The position numbers were made by a program, and so were the translations under genes. A stretch of DNA of 64,000 nt from Galbula dea (lineage: Eukaryota > Chordata > Aves > Piciformes > Galbulidae): NCBI GenBank assembly GCA_013399015.1, contig VWZX01001688.1:2790001-2854000 (forward strand). The letters run 5' to 3'. The first letter of the stretch is position 1. The number at the start of each line of letters is the position of its first letter. This document shows positions 26,801-37,000 of the stretch, one piece after another. Below the pieces are notes generated by a model that did not search any database, was not told where the DNA came from, and saw only the letters and a program-made list of their open reading frames with translations.

Positions 26801-28371
26801 ACAGGTTAGGTGAGATGAGGGCAATTTTTGTTAGACACTACTAACCACACTGTAACACCCAAAAGTGCCTTGGTAGAGATTAGAGAACATTAGGAAAAGA
26901 AATCATTCAAGAAGCTTTGAGAAATTTCTCAGGCCTCCACCTCTTCCTGACCCCTTTCAATCATGTCACCAAATTTAATGCCATGGTGGCTGCACCTTGT
27001 GGAACTTGCCCAGTGATGCATGTGACACAAGTGCTGGGGAATTGCTTGCTGCATCACGCATAGGTCCCATCCAGCTCAGTATCAACTAGCATGGATTTTG
27101 CTACAACAATTATTAGAAACAATGTTGATAATAAGGAATAATTCTAATAATAAATAAACAATGTAGCACAATTTCAGTTAGAGGAACCTGAATCAAAACT
27201 ATCAACCAAAACAATAACAAACAAGCAAAAGTATCAATTTCCCCGTGTTCTACCAGTCGGGATTTCCTTTGATATTTTGGTTCATTTTGCTAATATCAGT
27301 CATCATATTTTAAAAACCACATTATCTAGGAACAAACAAAGCGGTGCAATAACTGACAGCCAGGTAACTTGGATACCATGTACACTCCACTGTGTAAAAA
27401 CCAACCTGGCTGGACAGTGATGCAATTTCCTAACAAAACAGTATTAAAGAGATCATTTCTCGTATTTAACCGCCTGCATGGGAACACTAGTATAAATATA
27501 TACATCCATACTTTAGGAACACACCGCACACTCAGGATACTGCAACATCCCACACGGAGGATATTGTACTGCTTTAACAGATACAGTTAAACAGACCCTT
27601 CAGTGTTTAGACAGAAACCTTCCTTACAGACCTACACACACTATTCCCTGTCCCATGCTATTCCCCAGCCAAGGCCGAGCACCAGCCCGTGAATCTCCAG
27701 CCCGGCACCCAGCGCAGCAGGGGGAATGCCACACGGGACCGGCGGCAGGGCTGGTGCCAGGCCCCCGGGAACACAACGCCCCTCGCTCCTTCCAGCGGTA
27801 CCCGCGGGGGATTGCAGCCCCACCGGGCCGGGCTCGGCTGTAGCGACCATCGGCCGCGCTCACTGCCGCCCAAGCACCGCTTTGTCTAGAGGGCTCTAAA
27901 GGAGAAGGCGTAGAGAATCAAGGCCGGCCGGGGTGATTTTTCCCCACGCAAAGGGCTGCCAACCGGCGGCTGATGGCTGGCCCCGCTCTCCCGTGCCCCA
28001 GCTCAGCACCACCCGGCTGAATCCTGCCCTCCGCCCGGGCGTGCCACGGCAATGGCGTCAGGAACAACCTGTCAGCGCCTGCCTGCTGCCTGCCTTCCCC
28101 CCACCCCCCACTTCTTCCTCCTCTCCGCGGGCTAGGACCGCGGCCACGCAGCGCAGGCGACGCGGCTCCCTCCCGCCTGCCCTCCGCACACCGTCGGCCC
28201 CAGGCATCCTACAAAGGTCCCCGAGCGGGGTCCCCGCCGCCGCCCCGAGGGGTCGCGCCACCCGCTCCCCGCAATACAAGCGGCAACCAGACAAGGAGCT
28301 CACCCGCTGCGGTGCTTGCTGTCCATGCGTTTCTTCTGCCGGACCGGCTGCAGGGGGATGTTGTCGGTCAT
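2268..28371 (-). CDS. ATP9A: ATP9A, 5' part (coding exons 1-9; gene continues beyond base 1)
   Basis: Probable phospholipid-transporting ATPase IIA, a P4-ATPase of class 2, which works without a CDC50 subunit and acts in endosomes and the trans-Golgi network in recycling traffic. Nine exons join in frame: 28371-28304, 17108-16964, 16666-16553, 13245-13137, 6436-6378, 5743-5692, 5122-5028, 3817-3737, 2343-2268 (799 nt, 266 codons plus one base). The protein starts MTDNIPLQPVRQKKRMDS and follows vertebrate ATP9A almost residue for residue. Visible parts: basic and Cys-rich N-terminus, two hydrophobic helices (about residues 78-96 and 101-120), and the actuator domain with DGET at 193-196, whose Glu195 is the dephosphorylation residue of the family. 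Helix 4, the phosphorylated Asp (DKTG) and the nucleotide-binding domain are not in the window. All introns have AG acceptors and GT donors. The next gene upstream is SALL4, same strand, about 13 kb from the ATP9A start. Confidence 0.97.
2344..3736 (-). other. ATP9A: ATP9A intron 8
   Basis: No gene seen. Contains a G11 run (2529-2539) after a GGGG block, which on the + strand could form a G-quadruplex, and A-rich stretches near 3550-3600. Confidence 0.85.
3737..3817 (-). CDS. ATP9A: ATP9A coding exon 8
   Basis: Encodes residues 215-241 (27 whole codons), DLLQIRSYVYAEEP to FVGTFTR, in the actuator domain. Acceptor TTTTACAG, donor GTGAGT. The P-N-I-D-I-H-N-F segment is highly conserved in ATP9A and ATP9B. 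Confidence 0.96.
3818..5027 (-). other. ATP9A: ATP9A intron 7
   Basis: No gene, mobile element or strong motif seen; ordinary single-copy sequence. Confidence 0.85.
5028..5122 (-). CDS. ATP9A: ATP9A coding exon 7 (DGET motif)
   Basis: Encodes the end of Gly183 and residues 184-214, SCFLRTDQLDGETDWKLRL to RLPTAS. It contains DGET (193-196), the actuator loop that drives hydrolysis of the phospho-enzyme; Glu195 is the key residue in the family. Acceptor CCCCAG, donor GTAAGC. Confidence 0.96.
5123..5691 (-). other. ATP9A: ATP9A intron 6
   Basis: AT-rich, about 570 bases; nothing recognisable. Confidence 0.85.
5692..5743 (-). CDS. ATP9A: ATP9A coding exon 6
   Basis: Encodes residues 166-182, NQRVPADMIFLRTSEKN, plus one base of Gly183. 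The RVPADMIFL segment is the standard P4-ATPase stretch before the DGET loop. At 52 bp it is a very small exon. Acceptor CTAACAG, donor GTAACC. Confidence 0.94.
5744..6377 (-). other. ATP9A: ATP9A intron 5
   Basis: About 630 bases with a short CA run near 5775-5785; otherwise nothing seen. Confidence 0.85.
6378..6436 (-). CDS. ATP9A: ATP9A coding exon 5
   Basis: Encodes the end of Gly146 and residues 147-165, TVKVKSSNIQVGDLIIVEK, part of the actuator domain (the VGDLIIVEK strand typical of P-type ATPases). Acceptor TTTTGCAG, donor GTCAGC, again with C at +3. Confidence 0.95.
6437..13136 (-). other. ATP9A: ATP9A intron 4
   Basis: A 6.7-kb intron without recognisable exons. It contains a homeodomain-site-rich AT block (about 7040-7290), a C6G10 junction (9988-10003), an A32 tract (11819-11850) and a CpG-rich patch next to exon 4 (about 12.9-13.14 kb). 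No CR1 copy was recognised. Confidence 0.8.
11819..11850 (+). repeat. A32 homopolymer
   Basis: Thirty-two consecutive A in ATP9A intron 4. It could be the tail of an old retrocopy, but the 100 bases before it match no element I recognise and no target-site duplication is evident. Confidence 0.9.
12880..13250. promoter_or_regulatory. ATP9A: Intragenic CpG-rich patch at ATP9A exon 4
   Basis: CpG dinucleotides cluster here (GCCTCCGCAGCGGCGAGGCC at 12965-12984, and several in exon 4 itself), in contrast to the AT-rich intron on both sides. It may be an internal island or simply a CpG-preserving exon with its flank. Confidence 0.4.
13137..13245 (-). CDS. ATP9A: ATP9A coding exon 4 (second membrane helix)
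   Basis: Encodes residues 110-145, GFVLAVTVIREAAEEIRCYM to SQIYSKLTAR, plus one base of Gly146. It holds most of transmembrane helix 2 and the linker to the actuator domain. Acceptor TTGTAG. The donor is the non-consensus GTCGGC (C at +3), the only GT that keeps phase with exon 5. The exon sits in a CpG-rich patch. Confidence 0.94.
13246..16552 (-). other. ATP9A: ATP9A intron 3
   Basis: A 3.3-kb intron. A G9 run lies just upstream of the exon 4 acceptor (13261-13269), and a T-rich block of T9-A-T16 lies at 15926-15951. No gene or mobile element recognised. Confidence 0.8.
15926..15951 (+). repeat. T9-A-T16 tract
   Basis: A low-complexity T tract interrupted by one A, in ATP9A intron 3. Confidence 0.9.
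16553..16666 (-). CDS. ATP9A: ATP9A coding exon 3 (first membrane helix)
   Basis: Encodes residues 72-109, from VLFNQFKYFF to LYTYWVPL. It carries the first transmembrane helix (NLYFLLLACSQFV) and the start of the second. It was found by translating the minus strand: 38 whole codons between a TTTTAG acceptor and a GTAGGT donor. The short 297-bp intron before it is otherwise featureless. Confidence 0.95.
16964..17108 (-). CDS. ATP9A: ATP9A coding exon 2
   Basis: Encodes the end of Gly23 and residues 24-71, starting CCECLRCCG and ending NFFTFLPG. Two CC pairs close to the N-terminus are a plausible site of lipid modification or metal binding (inference). It includes the conserved RYPRNVINNQKYNFFTF stretch just before the first membrane helix. 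Acceptor TTCCGTAG, donor GTAAGT, phase 0 at the 3' end. Confidence 0.96.
18605..19135 (+). mobile_element. CR1 LINE, 3' end fragment
   Basis: Resembles the end of CR1 throughout: GGCACTGGTGAGGCC near the start, TTCAGTTTTGGGCCCCT, GAGGTTTAGACTGGATA, AGGAAAAATTTCTTCACTGA, GGATGCCCAGGGAAGTG, and the terminal TTGGAGGTCTTTTCCAACCT followed by TAATG. CR1 is the dominant LINE of birds and other sauropsids, and copies are usually 5'-truncated, as here. It is degraded, with stops in the old reading frame, and lies inside ATP9A intron 1 opposite to the gene. Confidence 0.93.
22155..22181. repeat. Perfect 12-bp inverted repeat, 3-base loop
   Basis: TTCTTTGTAGAA, loop TAT, then TTCTACAAAGAA: a perfect hairpin in ATP9A intron 1. 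Confidence 0.85.
23137..23505 (-). mobile_element. CR1 LINE, 3' end fragment (reverse)
   Basis: Begins ACAGAATCACAGAATG then AGTTGGAAGGGACCTTGAAA, the reverse complement of a CR1 terminus, and continues through GATCATCTAGTCCAATCCTCC to CCTTATTCTCCTCTTCTCTA. It is 5'-truncated, about 370 bases, and transcribed sense with ATP9A. Confidence 0.93.
25148..25172 (+). repeat. A14 followed by AG repeat
   Basis: A simple repeat in ATP9A intron 1: fourteen A then alternating AG. Confidence 0.85.
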
Positions 28372-28780
28372 GGCCGCGGCTACCGGGGCGGAGCGGTGCG
28401 GGATGCGCTTCCCAGCAGCGCCTCGGCTGGGCTGGGCTCGGCCCGCCGTCGTCTGGCGCCGCCACCGAGGGGCTGGGCTCGCCGGGCTCACAGCACGCAG
28501 GTGCCGCACCCGCTCCGCCCGCCCCGGTGCGCTCCGCCCTCCCGGGCCCGGTTCGCTTCTCGTTTCTCACCTCGGTCCGCATCGCTTTGCTCAGCCTGCG
28601 TGCCCCGCAACGCCCGGCCTGGTCCAGCTCCGGAGCTCCGTTCCGCTCCACCCTAGGCAGCCCTGCCCGGCCCTGCCCTCTCCAGCACAGCACCTGCTCT
28701 GCCAGGGGTACCGAATCCTGCCGGGCTGCCAGCACCCGCTTCCCTCCCCTCACTCCAGTCTGCTCTTCCCACTTGGTGCG
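27640..28780. promoter_or_regulatory. ATP9A: CpG island at the ATP9A start
   Basis: A sharp rise in G+C and in CpG density around ATP9A exon 1, with GC-box-like CCGCCC/CCCGCC strings at about 28510-28560. No TATA box is evident, so this is a typical dispersed CpG-island promoter. The start of transcription probably lies within about 28.4-28.6 kb on the minus strand, but no exact site can be set from sequence. Confidence 0.8.
28304..28371 (-). CDS. ATP9A: ATP9A coding exon 1
   Basis: Encodes residues 1-22 plus two bases of Gly23. The ATG at 28371-28369 sits in a good context (GCGGCC before ATG A) and begins the known ATP9A N-terminus MTDNIPLQP. The donor is GTGAGC at 28303-28298. The frame stays open upstream to about 28509 but I see no upstream ATG in it, so this start is preferred. 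The exon lies in a CpG island. Confidence 0.96.
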
Positions 28781-30937
28781 CTGCGTACCTCTGCTCCATT
28801 GGCCTCCTGTACCCACTGCTTCTGCACCCACGACCTCCTGTGTTTCACTTCAGGTGAAGGGACCATGCCATATCCCAGGCAACCTCAGCCTTTTGCTGCC
28901 AGCATGCAGGTGCAAGTTGTATTTCCCCTGCTGTATACGATCCCACTATCCACGTTACAGGGCTGTGCTTCAGGGTGCTTGCACCTTTTTTTGCATGGTG
29001 ACCTTCATGTGCTCACGGCAATGCTCATTTCTGGATCCCAATTCAGATTTCCTCTGCAAATTTAGGCACAAATTGCTCCAGCATTTCTGTTCCATTTAAA
29101 ATCACAGTGACTAAATCTTCATTAAAACTAAGTACACAAATCAGATTCAAAAAAATCCACTGGGCTACAGAAACTGAGATACGTCCTTGGCCTGATGAAC
29201 TTTGTATTTTATCAGACAGGGTTCCTGGATGTCACCACAGTCTTTCCCACCAGTTGCTTCTTATTCCTGTCCCAGCTAAACGCTGCCAGATATGCTTTTG
29301 ACAGCTGTTCCATTTTCTCCATCCACTCATCTTGCTTTACTCAACTCTTCCACCTCCACAGCACTTTCTTCCTGCTATCTCCATATCTTCCTATTATTCT
29401 TTGTCATAAACAACAAAGCAAAGGAATTGCACACCTAGATCACCTCCAGCTCTGTTGACCGCCTTCTTTATGCAAACACAAAATGCAAAATTCCAAGAGG
29501 CAAAGATATATTTCATACGGAGGATTTGAAACCAGTACTTTAAGGGTGCTATTCAAATGAAGTAGACTTCCCTAGGGATACTATCATGAAAAAAACGGTT
29601 AAGACAAATGTTCATATTCACCTTCTTAAAATGTGCAATGTTAAATTATATCTAGAAAACTACAAATAGGGAAGTTTAACAGAGTTAATGGTATCTGGTC
29701 AGCCACCAGAAACTATGCTGATAGCCTGGTGAGAGCTTGGTTAAACCCAGTGGAGAAAAACACCAAGTGACAGAAAAAATGCCAGTAATAGTAACAAAGA
29801 AGAAAAACTGCTTCAGGTTGTGTTACTAGCTAGGTGATGGGCATTCAGCCCCCAGCCCTTTCAAATCACTTTCTCCTGCTTTGCACTTCCCCTGTAATGC
29901 TTTTGTCTCTGTGTGGCTGTGCTCTAAATCAGCTCTGCAAAGGGACTGGTTTTACAAAAACCATCTGAGCTCCTTTATTTATTTATTCCAGTCAAATCCC
30001 ATTAGGAGCTGGATGCTGAGCACAGCCTGCGAACAGCCAAGCAGCACCCGTGAGAGTGTTGCAGCCTCAGGAGAGTATGGGCTTGGACCAGGGGTTTCCT
30101 CAGCTGGATGTGCTTCAAGAGCAATCGTAACATACAGACACTGCCTGTAACTGAAGCCTTGCCTCCAGTGAGCAGCAGTTGTGCCTGTGGCTGTTGGGGG
30201 CAGAAGCCCTAGGGTGCTGTCAAGGTTACTGTTCTGCTAAGAGTGCTCTAACCACTGTGGGCATTGCCTGCCTAAGTTCGCTCCTGCCAACTGTGTAGCT
30301 ACACCAGTGAGGGCAGCAAACCCGCTGCAGGCGCCATTAGTGCCAACATAGCTTGTTCCTGTTTGAAACCACCGAGATTTATACTGGTGCACCTATACAG
30401 ATGGAGGAAATGCCCAGTGCAGATAAAGATCATATGAAATAGTCAGATCTACACATCCATCTCGGCATCTTACGCTGCAGACAATCTTGAGTTACCTTGG
30501 TCACCACAAAATCTGAACCTCTTTCTCTTTCACAGCCAGCTTGTTTCTCATCCTTTCACAAAGTCTGCAAAATCCTTCACTTAACAAATAAATTGCTTGG
30601 AAGTGTTCAACAAGCAAAGACTCACCATGTCTACTTACATATGCAGCTGTATTTAGACCACTTACAACTGGTGTCTCATTGAGTTGTAGCTCCTTCCTGC
30701 AGCTGCCTGCAGCCCAGGGCTGCCAGATCTCTTCTGCCTGCACAGTCAATCTAAACTGCTCATGGTTCTGCAGAACTGAAATACCACAATCACAATGACC
30801 AAGAGCAGAAGATGAGTGGGTAAGCCTAAATGCAAGCTCAAAATCACCATTTGTTTTAACATACTAAAAAGTAGTACATACCAAACCAACTGTTTTATTT
30901 TTAAGACGACGGATGTTTACATGTATCTTGAAGTTCC

Positions 30938-31034
30938 TGTGTGACCTACTCTAGGGAATCCTGCTCTGGCAGGGAGGTTAGTTTCGATGATCTTTCAAGG
31001 TCCTTTCCAACACCTAACATTCTGTGGCTCTGTG
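30938..31034 (+). mobile_element. CR1 LINE, short 3' terminal fragment
   Basis: About 97 bases matching the terminus of the copy at 23137-23505 read in reverse: TCTAGGGAATCCTGCT, GATGATCTTTCAAGGTCC, TTTCCAACACCTAACATTCT. It lies in the ATP9A-SALL4 intergenic region. Confidence 0.88.
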
Positions 31035-34000
31035 TGAAAATGAGCTCAAGGTGTTCTTAAGTAATAGTTAGTACTCTCCTAGTGAAGACTATTAAAAAAA
31101 AGAAAAACAAAGAATAAATGTAAAAAAAGAAGAGTAAAGAAGAGTCAGATCACAGATCCTGGATAGTGCTCTTTTTTTCTTTCCTGCCCTCACTGCATTC
31201 TAGCTCAGGTTACACTCTGGATTACACCAGCACAAAACCTGCAATTGTTTTTTTGTGGGTTTTTTTTTCCTTACAGTTGAGGCAGAGTCATCCTGACATT
31301 TTGTAATGAGGACATTTCAGGAACATAATTAATAGTTACAACAGTTTCAGGCACCAGTACTGAGAATGTTTAGGCAGATATTTTCAATGCCATTCTAACT
31401 AGGGCAGTCTTATTACAAAAGCTGTTTGTGGAACTGATTGAAGGCTGTATTTAAATTTAGTAATACCATGGTTTAATTTCTTCTCAATCTACTGTTCTTA
31501 TCCATGGGGACAATGGAAGTAGAAATAGAAATCCCTTCTCCCACAAACATTTCATCTCATGGAACATATTTGCTCCATTTTTTCTTATATGCAACTGCAG
31601 AAATTTTTTTTTTTTTGTAATGAGAGAAAAGATGTGATGACAGAATTCACTTCAAATGGTAATTTAATAAAACGACTAACTGAAGAAACTAAACAGGATG
31701 TTGTACTTGACCAAAACTGTCACAACTGGTAACACCATTGCCACAAAACCACTGGCCTCCTCATGTTGCAACTGGCTGAAATGATAATCCTAGCCTTCAG
31801 CCTTGTGGCTCAATCTGTGAGTAAAATAAAACTTATCAAATATCACTGTTATTTGCTTTGAGGTGGAAGTGGCCCTGGATTTTAAAACAGTCAACATTCC
31901 TTTAAGCACCACATTTTTGCCCTTGATATCTCTGTTTCAGACAGAAATGAATGACAACTCTCCTTTATATGGAGAGGTTAAATTTTCTTCAGATCAGTTC
32001 TGCACATTGCCCAACTCTGCTATCCAAGAACATGGGAGGACAAACAACTGTCATATCTGACTCTCAATTTGAGTCCTCCTAAAAGAAGAGCAAAGGGCTG
32101 CATTGCCAGGGTTCCACCTACCTGCATAATCAGGGAAAATTAATTTGGCAAATGGTGGCAGATATCAAGCGACAGTGATATCACATCCTACAGACTTCTT
32201 CCTGCAACATCTGAGGATTCAAACAAACTTTCAAAGCCTCCCTTACAGGCACACTAATTTTCTGCTTGTATTTTAATGCTTTTGTTTTTTAGTTAGAAAA
32301 TAACTGGGAAAGATCTAGAGTAGGCTATAGCCCAATGGGCTAAACGCACTCCTTGACGTATTTCTTGCATAGCATTAGCTTTGCTACAAAGATTTTCCAT
32401 TTGATTTCACCATTCACAGCAGGTATGTGCTCTCCTGATTCCCAAGCCTTTGATTTTCATTTGCCTGTTGACAAGGAATGCCCAAAGGAAAACATCTAGC
32501 TTCAGACTGAGAAGTTAGATTTGTTAAATCAAGGGAAATAAAACCTATTTTGTTTTGCTGATGCCACTGGCTTATTCTTCTGAAGCTCAATTTTTATAAG
32601 GACAGGATTTGAGGCTCACAAAGAAGCCCTGCAAGCTGCAGAATCCGTACTGCACAACTGTTAATTAAAAGGAGCTGATTTATTTTCCGTCATTTTAAGT
32701 CATTATCTATGTGTCTTTTCTCCCAGGACTTTTTTTTCCCTGACATGATTAAATTAACACCACAGCAAGCAGAGTTTTACTCCCCTTCCTGCTCCTTACT
32801 CCCTACTCACATGAGGCTGTCCTCAGAGTTTATCAAATGCTAGAGTTTATCAAACACTGTCAATGTTTTCATCACTGCATGCTATAGATCCCTTTTCAAA
32901 ACCAGAATTTTATTGGCAAGTCCATGGTTTATCTCCCATTTTTAGTGTGAAGGGTTCTATAAAACTACCAAGTTGTTGATTGGAATGAGTTAACATCTTT
33001 TCCCAGAGCAGGAAGCACAAACATGCTTGTTTTGCAAGTAGAATTATGTTTTGTTCTCTGGATACTCATGGGTCTCCTGTGGCCTGCCATTCAAGTTTGC
33101 AAACAAAAGTGAAGTTCAGCCTGGGTGTGCCTAAACCAAACCAGAAATTTCTGTGTCCATGAGGCTTTACCATAGTGGGTCCCAGTGTTTTGGAAGCAAG
33201 CTTCCTCCCCCCACTTCTCCATTGCACCTCTGTTACAGAGCACTGCCCCATCCTTGTCCCCCCAGCTTTGCCTCCTGCCCTCTGCATGTGACACCAGCTT
33301 CTCACCCACAGGTGATGCCTTGCAATGAGTTTCACTGATCCTCAAATGCATGCAGGTCTCTAAGCTCCACTGATTAAAGAACATGTAAATAACCCTTATG
33401 TTGGGGGTGTGCCTGTATTCCTCCAAGGAGCCAGTCCTAGTCCTAGTTTCCCACTCAAACAATGGATGGAGGTTTTGACAATGCACTTGCAAATTGTACT
33501 CATTACCTATTTAGAACAATATGCTATAAATTTTCTTCCATTTTAGTTGTGCGACTAAATAATGAGTTGTTTATGCACAGGACTTCAGTGTTTTTTGCTT
33601 GATGAATGCTGTAGAAGGTCAGAATAAAAATATTCTGTTTGACTCTTTATATGCTAGAGGATTAATTCAATTTTGGAACTTCATTTGGTTTTGCTTATTT
33701 ATTTTCCCCTAAACATAAGTATCAAATTATACATAATTCTGAGATGGCCTAGACTATAGGTAACTCACTGCACTAAATGTTCATGATACCACAGGCAATT
33801 CAAGTTGTGACATTATTCTTTGTCCCTATTATTAACTGATTTCAAAAGTGCATATTCCACAAATACCAGGGTGCACCTCCTTTGTCTGAAAATGCAGCCC
33901 ATTGCAGCACATGCTATTTGAGCTTTCTTTCAGAGTTGTGTTTGCAGCTGCACCCTTTGTAAGGAAGACAGCACGCAGGAGTAGGGATTTGGTTGCTAAG

Positions 34001-37000
34001 GGCTTGAAAACTTGCAGTCATGCAGTAACTGTGCATCAGGCAGCCTTGTACACCACATTACTTCCTCACCCTACTGACTTGCTCCCACAAACAAGGAAAG
34101 AGACATGTTTGGTGTGGTGAAACATCACTTTTACTCAAGGCAGTACTGAAACAGGCTTGGACTATGACACTCAATCCCTCAAAATAAGAACCACTATGCA
34201 AAACCTGCTCATTCCTGGGGCTTCGTGGCTGCACACACACAGTGTCATCGCTAGGAAGGAACATTTTAACATGAGAAACACAAACATGAACGGAGATGCT
34301 GAAGCAAGAGTCATTAGCAATATGGTATCATTGTACATGTGCCCCAAGCCTACACAAGATGCATTCATCTTTTAAATTTGTCTTTTAAACATCTGAACTC
34401 AGACAAGACTACTGCAATTAATTGGCAACTTAAACATTCCCAGATTATAATGCACTGTTAACACCTGCATCTCTGATCTGCACGGATGGCTTTGATATTA
34501 TTTTTTCTTTTGACAAGTGGGCGACAGCGGATATCCTTTAAGCCTATATTTAATGAAGCCCTCCATAAATCCATCAACACTTGCTAAGGGAAACTACAAT
34601 AAAGCTCATACTGCCATAGGCTGTGTTACTGAGAGAACATTTGGCATTCTCATAATGAAGTTTCAGAGCAGATACTTCTCATGCTGATTGGAGGAAGTGC
34701 AGTATTTGTACAGGATCTTTGTCTTCCTCACATAATTATATGTTGTAGATCAAGAAGAAAACCCTTCAGTACCTAATTTTCAAAACAATAATAGTCAAAC
34801 TGTCATTCATCTAGCAGAAAAATGCACAGCTTTCTAGACAAACATTTTTATTTCGTTAGCCCTTGAAACAATTTTGCTATTAGCTGTAGCTTGTTTGTGA
34901 ATTCTCCACATACTTATTTTTGGGTTAAACATCCCGTGGGTGTGATAAAAAATGTAAAGCTATAAACTGAGAATAAACTGGTATTTATTAGACATTTTAT
35001 ATTTGCAACTTTTATCACACACTCTCCCCTACATAAAGTGGTTATTTTGTCAGTTAAGACTGAAAGAATTGATGGGAGAACAGAAGCATAAGTAATGAGG
35101 AAATTTGACTTCTTTTCCAAATCTGGACATCATGAGTTGAGAGGGGCGGAATACAGAGAGAGAGAAAAAAAAAAAATCCATGTTTGGTATTCTGAACACC
35201 TAGACTGCACATAGAGGCTTTGGGGAGGCCTGTTGGATTTTTTTAAATTTTTATTTAAATTTGAAAGCTTCAATAAGCTGACTGAAGCATAGACAAGATC
35301 ATTATTAATAAAAATGGTAATTTATTTGTGCTTTCAATTATATTTGCCCCTAAAGTTATAGAAGTAAAAGCATAAGAATTGTTTTGCAGAAACAATTATC
35401 AAACAGTTTTTAAAAAAGCTTTGTTGCATGTCACTTTTAACCAGACTGAGGAGGAACAAAGACGCATCCTGACCTACCATGTGGGCACAGGTGTGGTATC
35501 TGCCCACCAAAGACAGCATCTGGCATTGAAGAGGAGCTGGGGGACACCTCACTGGAGGCCAACAGGCTTTTCCCCTCCTGCTCTAGCAGTCCCTTAGTGA
35601 CCAGCAATTTGACAGCATGTTTTCAGTAGATGGCTTTAATGCTTCCAGGCCTACAGAAGGTGCAACCACATTTCACTGCTCAAGAGATTCAAACACTGCA
35701 AGTGTGGATTTGTATTCCTGACCCTGCAGTGATGCCTATTGCTGATGTGGCCTCTATATTTCACCCTGTTCTTCCCTTTCGCTCTTGTAGTTCTAGGGAT
35801 TGTGTTGATATTGTGGACAGTGCCCTCTGCTTTTCCTCCACATATTTAGATTCTGTGTTTGACTAAATAATATATATTTATATATAAAATAGCTCTAGGT
35901 ACTGTGAATTTTACTTTATTTAACATTTTCTTTGGAGAGACTTTTACACAAACCTTTAATAATGTCTGGATTTTGCCTAAACCAAGTATTGGAAAAAAAG
36001 GCACATGTTGAGATCCACCTGTTCTCATTCTGAATCAAGACATTTTCTGCCTCAAGAAACTGAATCAAATAAGTTAATCTTTAAACTGCAAGATGTGACA
36101 AGCAGACAGACTAATAAAGAAGATTGCAAGGAGAGGGATGCTGCTTTAGATTGGCTGGGGTGTCCAGCATACAATTCAGTCATAATAAGCATTAAAAAGC
36201 ATGCTTTCCAACAAATCAGACAGCCTTGAGTATCAGTAGTACTAACAGCAACCAAAATATTGCAAAAACCACTGCCTTTTATAGGCAATTAACTCCAAGT
36301 GCAGAAAATACAAACTATGATAATAGGCAGGAGCGTGTATTTTCTCTGAGTTCTGTTTCCTGTCCTGCTGTGGCTGTGCAGCAACAGACACTTTTCTAGG
36401 TCAGTAATAAACAGGAGATGAAGTCAAACATACAAGTCCAGCACTCACTCACACACCACTAATGTAGAGCACTCACCAGTGAGTGTGAGCAGGGAAGCTA
36501 CGGGAAGGGCACACAGGGAAGAGCCCTCTCATCTGAGCACACAACACAGAGACTGAGAAGGCCTTAGCATCATAGTGGTAAGCCTGGAGGATCATACAGA
36601 CACTAAGAAGGCTTTCTGCCTAAGCTGTCATTTTGCAAACAGAAGCCAATTCCATCTTTCAATTCCAAACATGCTGCAAACCCTGCAGCAACCACAATAG
36701 CTTTCAACCGGGGGGAAAAAAACCCAAACAAACAACAAAACCCAGCAATACTTACCCCTTTTCCTTTGTTTCGTGTCTCTGGGCCATGCAACCGGCTCAA
36801 GCACTTCAGCCAGGTCCTTTCCCCTCAGCAAACTGAAGCTCAGTGATTGTTTCCACTTTGCTCCATGTTATATTTATCAGTAGCCCTGGGAAGGCTCCCA
36901 CCTCTTCACTGCCAGCTGTTGGAAAGGCAATCAGCCTCATTGAGCTCAGGCCAGAGAGCTGATGGCATACAAGATTTTCAGAGAAACTCACTCCTCAAAG

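Larger units (their letters stand above)
17109..28303 (-). other. ATP9A: ATP9A intron 1
   Basis: An 11.2-kb first intron. It carries two CR1 fragments (18605-19135 and 23137-23505), a perfect 12-bp hairpin (22155-22181), an A14 plus AG repeat (about 25148-25172), and the intron side of the ATP9A CpG island (about 27.6-28.3 kb). Open frames in it show no recognisable protein family. Long first introns often carry enhancers; none can be proven here. Confidence 0.8.

Noticed and set aside
27933..29099. A 388-codon open frame on the plus strand over the ATP9A start
   Set aside because: Low-complexity Pro/Arg/Ser-rich translation of a CpG island; antisense to exon 1, no family resemblance.
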